This document shows, piece after piece, positions 13,115 through 18,391 of a DNA stretch of 18,391 bases. Every line of letters starts with the position of its first letter. The stretch's first letter is position 1. This DNA comes from DASYAE01 sp036501535 (GTDB lineage Bacteria > Actinomycetota > Actinomycetes > Streptomycetales > Catenulisporaceae): the NCBI GenBank assembly GCA_036501535.1, contig DASYAE010000176.1:1-18391 (forward strand), written 5' to 3'. Made by a program: the position numbers and the translations under genes. The notes below the pieces were generated by a model. The model saw only the letters and a program-made list of their open reading frames with translations, was not told where the DNA came from and searched no databases.

Positions 13115-13681
13115 ATGGAGGGTATGAGCACTGCTACTGGTGGGAGCGGCGTGCCCGAGACTGCGGCGGACGCCGCCTGCGCCAAGCAGTCGACGCTGCC
13201 CGCCGGGCTCGAGGACAACTTCGGCTGGCTGCTGGCGCAGTGCTTCCGGGCCCACCTGGCCGTGTTGGACCACGCCACCGCGGACCTGCCGCACGGCCAG
13301 CGCGGATACCACGCCTTGTCCGGTGCGGCGCACTGCAGCGCACGGAGCCAGACGGAGCTGGCCAAGCAGCTCGGCGTCGACCGGACCGTGATGGTCTACC
13401 TCGTCGACGACCTGGAGCGGGCCGGCCTGGTGGAGCGGCTGCCCGACCCGAGCGACCGGCGCAGCAGGCTGATCCGCTCGACGCCGGCCGGGGTCGAGCG
13501 GCTCAAGGCGATCGACGAGGCGGCGGCCGCGGCGGAGGAGGAACTGCTCAGCCCGTTGAGCGGGACGGAGCGGACACTGCTGCGGGACATGCTGCGGCGG
13601 ATCGCGGCGAACTACGGGGAACTGCGGGAGATGAGCGGGGCGTGCGACGCGGCGGCGCGGGCGAAGGGGAGCGTCTGCTGA
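13115..13681 (+). CDS. MarR-family regulator, divergent from azoR
   Basis: This 188-aa winged-helix repressor has its DNA-recognition helix near residues 78-96 (SQTELAKQLGVDRTVMVYLV) and the wing with the family-typical DPSDRRSRLIRSTPAG (109-124). Several Cys residues occur (positions 22, 43, 74, 177, 188), so redox or quinone sensing is possible, but no known sensor pattern can be confirmed. ATG 13115 has no ribosome site and follows TACGAT by nine bases, suggesting a leaderless message; ATG 13124 is the alternative, with GGAGGG too close. It probably represses the azoreductase and itself through the shared operator. Confidence 0.9.
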   Translation: MEGMSTATGGSGVPETAADAACAKQSTLPAGLEDNFGWLLAQCFRAHLAVLDHATADLPHGQRGYHALSGAAHCSARSQTELAKQLGVDRTVMVYLVDDLERAGLVERLPDPSDRRSRLIRSTPAGVERLKAIDEAAAAAEEELLSPLSGTERTLLRDMLRRIAANYGELREMSGACDAAARAKGSVC

Positions 13682-13877
13682 AGAGCCGCTGTCGGCCGTT
13701 GGCGGTCGGTTGGCCGGTTGGCTCGCCGGGTTTGGTGCGGCGGCTGATTGTCTGATCGTCGTGCCGTGGGCGCGGTAGTGCCGTGGCCGTGGCCGTGGGC
13801 GTCGCAGTCGGGGCTGTGGTAGCCGCGCGGAGTGCGTGACGTAGGCTCTTGCTGCGCAGATCCGGCAGAGCGACGCG

Positions 13878-14624
13878 ATGGCCGAGCAGTCCAGATTCAA
13901 CACCGTGGCCGGTCAGTACGCAGCCGGGCGCCCGAACTACCCGGCAGAGCTCTTCGACGCATTGAGCGCGGATCTCGGTCGGCCGCTCTGCGGCATCGAC
14001 GCGTTGGATCTCGGAGCAGGCCCCGGTATCGCGTCCCGGCAGCTGGCCGAACGCGGTGCGCGGGTCACCGCGCTGGAACTGTCCGGGCCGATGCTTGCTC
14101 AGCTGGTGTCGCACTCGCCAGGCGTGCGAGCGGTGCAGGGCAGTGTGCATGCGCTGCCGTTTCGCGGCGACACGGCGGATCTGATCACCTGCGCGCAGGC
14201 GTGGCACTGGATCGACCCCGAGACCGGAGTGCCGGAGGTCCGCAGGGTGCTGCGGCCGGGCGGGATTTTCGCGGCATGGTGGAACTTCACGCAGCGGGAC
14301 AGCGACTGGGAGGCCGAGCAGGAACAGCGGATCGCCCGGGCCGTGCCGAACTGGGCGGACTATCAGATCTCGACCAATTCGCGGAAGGACTTCGACACCG
14401 AGGACGGATTCGGCCTCGTCGCGGCCCGGCACCAGTTCAGCTGGGAGCGGGAGGTGCCGGTGGAGCGGCACCTGCAGAACCTGAACTCGAAGTCGTACAT
14501 CGCCGAGCTTGCGGACCCGGTGGCGTTCCTGGCGATGGAGCGTGAGCTGCTGCTCGGCGTCTTCCCGGCGGGCGTGGTGACCGAGCGCTTCGGTACCGAG
14601 TTGATCACTGCTCGCGAGCGGTAG
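13878..14624 (+). CDS. class I SAM-dependent methyltransferase
   Basis: This 248-aa Rossmann-fold enzyme has SAM motif I DLGAGPGIASRQL (residues 44-56), motif II with acidic Glu67 (VTALELS), a segment HALPFRGDTADLITCAQAWH, and the post-motif WHWIDPE that marks the small-molecule methyltransferase_11 group. The N-terminal FNTVAGQYAAGRPNYP is typical of that group. The substrate is unknown and neighbours give no hint; it seems monocistronic. A TAGGCT element at 13842-13847 may be the -10, with a leader of about 24 bases and only a weak site (gcagag) before ATG 13878. Confidence 0.88.
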   Translation: MAEQSRFNTVAGQYAAGRPNYPAELFDALSADLGRPLCGIDALDLGAGPGIASRQLAERGARVTALELSGPMLAQLVSHSPGVRAVQGSVHALPFRGDTADLITCAQAWHWIDPETGVPEVRRVLRPGGIFAAWWNFTQRDSDWEAEQEQRIARAVPNWADYQISTNSRKDFDTEDGFGLVAARHQFSWEREVPVERHLQNLNSKSYIAELADPVAFLAMERELLLGVFPAGVVTERFGTELITARER

Positions 14625-14775
14625 CCCGGTTGTCCAGTAGTCCGGTTCCGCCAGTTTGGGCCTGTTGCCTCGGGCGGTGGTGGGTTCGGCATCGGTCGTA
14701 GGCTGTTCGGACGGCGGACGGCGGTCGGGCTGATATTCCGTTGCGGCTGCCGCCGGGCATATGAGTTCATTGACC

Positions 14776-14865
14776 ATGGCGCGGCCGACGGCCCGGACGG
14801 TGCGGGCGGGGCGCGTGCAGTGCATCCACGACACTGCTGACCGCGGGAAGGAGGCCTCCAGATGA
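14776..14865 (+). CDS. micro-ORF, 29 aa, possible leader peptide
   Basis: ATG 14776 to TGA 14863-14865 encodes a basic 29-residue peptide with a single Cys and no recognised family. Its stop overlaps the next micro-ORF's start as ATGA, a typical coupling overlap. No good ribosome site precedes it, so support rests on the overlap alone. Confidence 0.2.
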   Translation: MARPTARTVRAGRVQCIHDTADRGKEASR

Positions 14866-14921
14866 AGCAGCGATCCACTCCGCTGCGCTGTCGCAGGCCC
14901 TCCCGCGGCGAGCGCCGGTAA
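14862..14921 (+). CDS. micro-ORF, 19 aa, Arg-rich, strong ribosome site
   Basis: ATG 14862 follows ggaaggagg by seven bases, one of the best ribosome-binding sites in the window. It encodes a 19-residue peptide with seven Arg and one Cys (begins MKQRSTPLRC), ending in TAA at 14919-14921. This lies about 200 bp before rtcB. It may be a leader peptide or a small protein; similarity to anything known is not evident. Confidence 0.35.
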   Translation: MKQRSTPLRCRRPSRGERR

Positions 14922-15044
14922 CAACGCCCCCGTCCGGGCATAGCCGCCGAGGCGGCCGGCCCTTCCTCCGGCTGCGACTCGGCGGCACCGGCCGCGCCCA
15001 TCATCGCGATTCACCGAATGACAACGCTGCAGCAGCTGACGCTG

Positions 15045-15077
15045 CGTCTCAACCGTGCGCTCGCAGGTATCGAGACG
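15045..15077 (+). promoter_or_regulatory. candidate RNA hairpin in the rtcB leader
   Basis: CGTCTC (15045-15050) pairs with GAGACG (15072-15077), with a small inner TGC/GCA stem, 48 bases before the rtcB start. A structured leader is possible; covariation cannot be judged from one sequence. Confidence 0.25.
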
Positions 15078-15125
15078 TTCTCCTGCGGGCTGAGGCTGGC
15101 GAGGCGAATTGGAGAGACTTCGGCC

Positions 15126-16318
15126 ATGGCCATGATCGAACTGCCTGGGCACCACGTGCCGATCCGTCTTTGGGCGGATGCGGATGCAGTGGAGCCCAAG
15201 GCCATTCAGCAGCTTTACAACGTTACGACTCTACCGCAGATCGCAGGCGTCGCGGCGATGCCCGACGTCCATGTCGGAATCGGTGCGACGGTCGGATCCG
15301 TCATCGCTATGCGCGATGCGATCTGTCCTGCCGCGGTTGGCGTGGACATCGGCTGCGGGGTAACCGCCGTCAAGACATCGCTCACCGCACGCGACCTGCC
15401 GGACGACCTCTCTCGGCTCCGTAGCGCGATCGAGGCGGCCATCCCGGTCGGGCGCGGCGTGCATGCGGATCCGGTCGACCCGGCTCGGTTCCACGGAATC
15501 TCCGCCACCGGCTGGGCGGCGTTTTGGGACCGGTTCGGCGGACTCGCCTCCGCGGTGAAGGCGCGGCGGGACCGGGCGGCCGGCCAGATGGGCACCCTCG
15601 GCTCGGGCAACCATTTCATCGAGTTCTGCCTTGACACCGGCGGCCGGGTCTGGCTCATGCTGCACTCCGGGTCTCGGAACATCGGCAAGGAACTCGCCGA
15701 GCACCACATCGGTGTCGCGCGTTCTCTGAGCCACAACCAGGGCCTGATGGACCGCGACCTGGCTGTGTTCCTTGCGTCTACGCCTCAAATGGATGCGTAT
15801 CGGGCCGATCTGTTCTGGGCTCAGGAGTACGCCGCGTACAACCGATCCGTGATGATGGCGCTCTACCAGAGTGTGGTGCGCAAGCAGTTCCCGAAGGCGA
15901 AGGTCACGTTCGACGACGTGATCTCCTGCCACCACAACTATGTCGCTGAGGAGGTATACGACGGACAGAAGCTGCTCGTCACCCGGAAGGGCGCCATTCG
16001 AGCCGGGGCCGGAGATCTCGGGATCATCCCGGGGTCGATGGGCACAGGATCATATGTCGTGCGCGGTCTGGGGAACCCCGCAGCGTTCAACTCCGCCTCG
16101 CACGGAGCCGGCCGCCGAATGAGCCGAGCCCAGGCGAAGAGGACGTACACGATCAGGGATCTGGCGAAGCAGACCGCGGGGTCGAGTGCCGAAAGGACGC
16201 CGGGGTGATCGACGAGATTCCAGGCGCCTACAAGCCCATCAAGCAGGTCATGCAGGCTCAGACCGACTTGGTGGAAATCGTCGCGGAGCTCAAGCAGGCT
16301 ATTTGCGTTAAGGGGTGA
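15126..16318 (+). CDS. rtcB: RtcB RNA ligase, frameshifted near the C-terminus
   Basis: RtcB joins RNA 2',3'-cyclic-phosphate (or 3'-phosphate) and 5'-OH ends with GTP and Mn2+, acting in tRNA splicing or RNA repair. Visible are the metal-site Cys77 in VGVDIGCGV, GSGNHFIE (160-167), LHSGSRNIG (179-187), SCHHNYVAEE (257-266), GSMGTGS and the guanylylated His326 in SASHGAGRRMSR. In frame the protein ends at 16208 after AKQTAG-SSAERTPG (360 aa). Reading -1 from the GGGG at 16178-16181 gives the expected family ending, GVECRKDAGVIDEIPGAY through CVKG, stopping at 16316-16318 and restoring 397 aa, the normal actinobacterial length. The lost tail includes the conserved near-terminal Lys that contacts GMP. 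The cause may be a mutation, a read error or ribosomal slippage. ATG 15126 has ggagag upstream; ATG 15132 is an alternative. Confidence 0.88.
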
Positions 16319-16330
16319 TGTAGCCCTGCG

Positions 16331-16357
16331 TCACTGCCACGGTCTTCTGTGGCGTGA
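16331..16357 (+). terminator. hairpin just after the restored rtcB stop
   Basis: TCAC-T-GCCAC (16331-16340) pairs with GTGGC-GTGA (16349-16357), nine pairs with one bulge, 13 bases after the full-length rtcB stop. No T-run follows, but the stronger terminator lies just downstream. Confidence 0.4.
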
Positions 16358-16380
16358 GACGAAAACATTGAATCGGGGGA

Positions 16381-16424
16381 GGGCGGTGCGGGGCCGACAT
16401 GGTCCGGCACCGCCCTTGTTTTGT
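16381..16424 (+). terminator. strong Rho-independent terminator of rtcB
   Basis: GGGCGGTGC (16381-16389) pairs perfectly with GCACCGCCC (16407-16415). Inside it gggcc (16391-16395) pairs with ggtcc (16401-16405), and the T-rich ttgttttgt (16416-16424) follows. It is the clearest intrinsic terminator in the window. Confidence 0.88.
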
Positions 16425-16556
16425 GCGCAGAAGCACGACACCTCACTGCATAGGCAGATACCCGTGCCGAGGTTCCGAAGCACATGGCGTGATGAAGCTC
16501 TGCCGCCTGAGGAGATCCGGAGCCCGTCGCACTCACCCACGCCGACGCAGCTACCG

Positions 16557-17933
16557 CTACACGGTGTCGCTGTAGTCGTGTGTGTGCCGGTGCTGATAGA
16601 CATTTCCAGTGCGTTTCGCAGTCCAGGTAATAATGTCGTTGCTCGTGTTGCGATGGGCGCCCCAGAGCCGCGCAGTCTTCAGCCGTTGGTGGTGTGGGCA
16701 CAACGGGACGAGGTTGTCAGGCGTGGTCAGGCCACCGAGTTCCGGAAACCTATGACTGAATGACCTCACATGATCCAGTTCGCACCAGCCGATGGCAGGC
16801 ATCCGACAGCCGGGAAATGCGCAGATGCGGTCGCGGAGCTGGACATGTCGCCGAGTCTCCGCGGTCGGACGGTAGGTCGTCGGCGAGGTCTTGATCAATG
16901 TCCCGGTGGCCGGATCGTACGCGAGCCAGCGCCAGATTGAACCGGGGGCGATTGCCAGGGCCCGTGCTGTCGTGGCGGTGACCGGTCCGTATCGCTGTAC
17001 ATCGCCAGGGTCCTGGTTCAAGCCGAGCAACGTCTCGATGCTGACGGTGACATTGACCACCGCTGCAGGACTGGCGTCCGGACGGGGTCTCTCACTGGAT
17101 ACAGCGCTTGGGTCGTCAACGGCCTTGCCGGTGTTCGTGCCAGTTTGGGCCGAGGGATCCTGCATGATCAGGTGCGCGAGAGTATCGGCACGCCGCTGAT
17201 CGAGGGTGCGATGATCGTCGGCGTCCCGTGGCCGAGCGAGTTCGTCGATGTGCTCCATGGCAGCGACAGCGAATTCGGCCGTGGTATGCCAGCGCAGAGT
17301 CGCCATCCCATCCCCTTTCGACCACATGCGCACGGCTCGAAGCTTCTTCGCATGTTCGTGACGATGCTCTGCCCCGTCCGGATCGGCCTTGCCCACCGCG
17401 CGGCGCAGAGCGGCGCGGGTGGTGGCCACGGTCTGTCCTGGCATGCGAGCGAGCACCAGGGTTTCGATGTCCCTCGCCGTGTCCTGATCGTCGCCGAGGT
17501 ACGCGGTGGATTCGCCGACGGCGACGGCCTGTGTGTAGTGGATGGCGCCGGACTCAAGCTGGTGCAGTGTTCTTGGATGCCTCGTCGCCAACGTGACAGC
17601 TTGTCGGATGCGATACGCAGCTGTGCTGCTGGATAGGTGAAGTGCGCAGGCGATCTCCGCTTTCATTGCGCTACGGTCCAATTGCCCGTCGCGAGCAGCG
17701 AGCGCATGCAACTTGGCCAGGGTCTTCACCGCCAGCGCTTCGAGCCGGCGTTTGTGCCGGTCCACGGCGACGAGCGACTGAAGCAACTCGGGCTCGTCAA
17801 GCTGATCGGGATCCAAGTCGGCCAGCACTGCGAATGTCTGCGCTGTGATCCCGGCGGAATCAGGCAAGAACGCTACGTGCTCCAGCCCCAGATAGTCGTT
17901 CGAGTTCGTGCTCGTACGTTCGGCCTGCTCCAT
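16557..17933 (-). CDS. DUF222 / HNH endonuclease (13E12-type)
   Basis: This 458-aa protein is of the actinobacterial family with an N-terminal DUF222 helical domain and a C-terminal HNH nuclease (mycobacterial REP13E12-type proteins). The HNH site spans about residues 371-415: zinc-type Cys371 and Cys376 (CAFPGC), CELDH (Asp387, His388), Asn407 in TPDNLVPLC, and CPHH (412-415). All catalytic and zinc positions appear intact. ATG 17933 has GGGAGAG six bases upstream; the longer frame to 18146 has no such support. The nuclease presumably cuts DNA; the natural role is unknown, and many copies behave as mobile or repeated genes. Third codon positions are less GC-rich than upstream genes, hinting at separate origin. 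It converges on rtcB. Confidence 0.92.
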   Translation of the reverse strand: MEQAERTSTNSNDYLGLEHVAFLPDSAGITAQTFAVLADLDPDQLDEPELLQSLVAVDRHKRRLEALAVKTLAKLHALAARDGQLDRSAMKAEIACALHLSSSTAAYRIRQAVTLATRHPRTLHQLESGAIHYTQAVAVGESTAYLGDDQDTARDIETLVLARMPGQTVATTRAALRRAVGKADPDGAEHRHEHAKKLRAVRMWSKGDGMATLRWHTTAEFAVAAMEHIDELARPRDADDHRTLDQRRADTLAHLIMQDPSAQTGTNTGKAVDDPSAVSSERPRPDASPAAVVNVTVSIETLLGLNQDPGDVQRYGPVTATTARALAIAPGSIWRWLAYDPATGTLIKTSPTTYRPTAETRRHVQLRDRICAFPGCRMPAIGWCELDHVRSFSHRFPELGGLTTPDNLVPLCPHHQRLKTARLWGAHRNTSNDIITWTAKRTGNVYQHRHTHDYSDTV

Positions 17934-18151
17934 GTCGATCTCTCCCGTTTCCGTGCAATATGTCCTTGAACTGCGGCGACGCTCCCGAGACCCGTAAGGG
18001 AACTGCTTGATTCCATGGTGGCACCTCCAACCGACAAAATCCGGCGAATCGGAAAATTCGTCTCGAGCGACCCATGGCCGGGTGCGGCCCGTCACTGCCT
18101 GGACTACCCCAGACTCGCCCCAGCGAGCCCGGTAGATGCAGGTCAAGACCG

Positions 18152-18358
18152 CTATCGGTCGTGTTGTTCTTCGCCGGCACCAGATACGTCGTCGAGGGAT
18201 GCGAGAATGAGCTGCGCTAGGGTCGTCGGCTCGAGCAACCGGTGCTCGGCCTGACAGCGGCCACGTAGAAATCCATGTGGGCGGCCACTGCGTTCCCCGT
18301 ACGCGGCCAGATCAACTCCATGCCCGCGGACAGCATGTTCGGAGCGTGACGGACCCAT
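18152..18358 (-). pseudogene. doubtful or broken hypothetical ORF at the window edge
   Basis: Two overlapping minus-strand frames each look partly protein-like. One (ATG 18336, stop 18217-18219) gives 39 aa containing MELIWPRTGNAVAAHMDFYV; the other (to 18152) continues CQAEHRLLEPTTLAQLILAS. Neither is long or of known family, and a frameshift between them could explain both. The remainder of 17934-18391 shows no other feature I can support. Confidence 0.2.
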
Positions 18359-18391
18359 GGACGACCTCAAAAGCGCAGCGACGGCGGGAGC

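Larger units (their letters stand above)
14625..15125. other. about 500-bp region before rtcB
   Basis: No known protein family or stable RNA gene is visible here. It holds two tiny coupled ORFs (listed separately) and one candidate hairpin nearer rtcB. The rtcB frame is open back to 15018, but the extra residues do not look like RtcB. Confidence 0.5.

Noticed and set aside
13781..13798. Three ccgtgg hexamers in the gap before the methyltransferase
   Set aside because: Too short and too likely by chance in such GC-rich sequence.
13548..15155. A 535-codon minus-strand frame over the methyltransferase and rtcB leader
   Set aside because: No domain similarity in its composition, and it runs antisense to a methyltransferase with intact motifs.
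1..18391. tRNA, rRNA, attachment sites or inverted-repeat-bounded insertion elements
   Set aside because: None could be supported by eye; no transposase or integrase gene is present.

Overview
The window is high-GC DNA with strong G/C bias at third codon positions, GTG and TTG starts, GGAGG-type ribosome sites and several apparent leaderless promoters. It carries DUF1707, calerythrin-type EF-hand, DUF222/HNH and siderophore-interacting families and what looks like a DasR box. Together these point to a filamentous actinomycete (Streptomyces / Catenulispora / Actinospica-like). No rRNA, tRNA, CRISPR array or intact transposon was seen.

Region 1 (1-4190): the 3' end of an unknown gene; a cytochrome P450 reduced to its N-terminus and perhaps its C-terminal tail, joined at five copies of an 8-bp repeat and sitting behind a TetR regulator; then a divergent pair, a DHA2-family 14-helix exporter and its probable TetR repressor with operator repeats between them; then the ribosome-rescue hydrolase ArfB.

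Region 2 (4191-8909): a four-EF-hand calerythrin-like protein, a terminator, and then the most interesting part of the window. This is a tight five-gene operon: KAS III-like synthase, acyl carrier protein, second degenerate KAS-like protein, Sfp-type phosphopantetheinyl transferase, and a class II aminoacyl-tRNA-synthetase-like amino acid:carrier-protein ligase. A 14/16 match to the DasR-responsive element lies just downstream of its likely start of transcription. The genes form a self-contained logic: the transferase arms the carrier protein, the ligase charges it with an amino acid, and the paired KAS-like proteins move or condense the aminoacyl thioester. The product is unknown, and I do not recognise this exact combination as a described pathway.

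Region 3 (8910-12361): a secreted expansin with a C-terminal CBM2 behind a palindrome like those of streptomycete xylanase genes; convergent with it a siderophore-interacting flavin reductase whose promoter spacer is filled by a perfect 14-bp palindrome; and a DUF1707/LiaF-like protein with a leaderless promoter.

Region 4 (12362-18391): a divergent azoreductase/MarR pair sharing one operator; a SAM methyltransferase; a roughly 500-bp stretch with two tiny overlapping ORFs; rtcB RNA ligase with a one-base frameshift near its C-terminus, where a -1 slip on GGGG restores the family ending exactly; a strong terminator; a DUF222-HNH endonuclease gene on the opposite strand; and an edge region with only a doubtful, possibly broken ORF. 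Third positions are visibly less GC-rich from about 15.1 kb onward, suggesting a different history for rtcB and the HNH gene.
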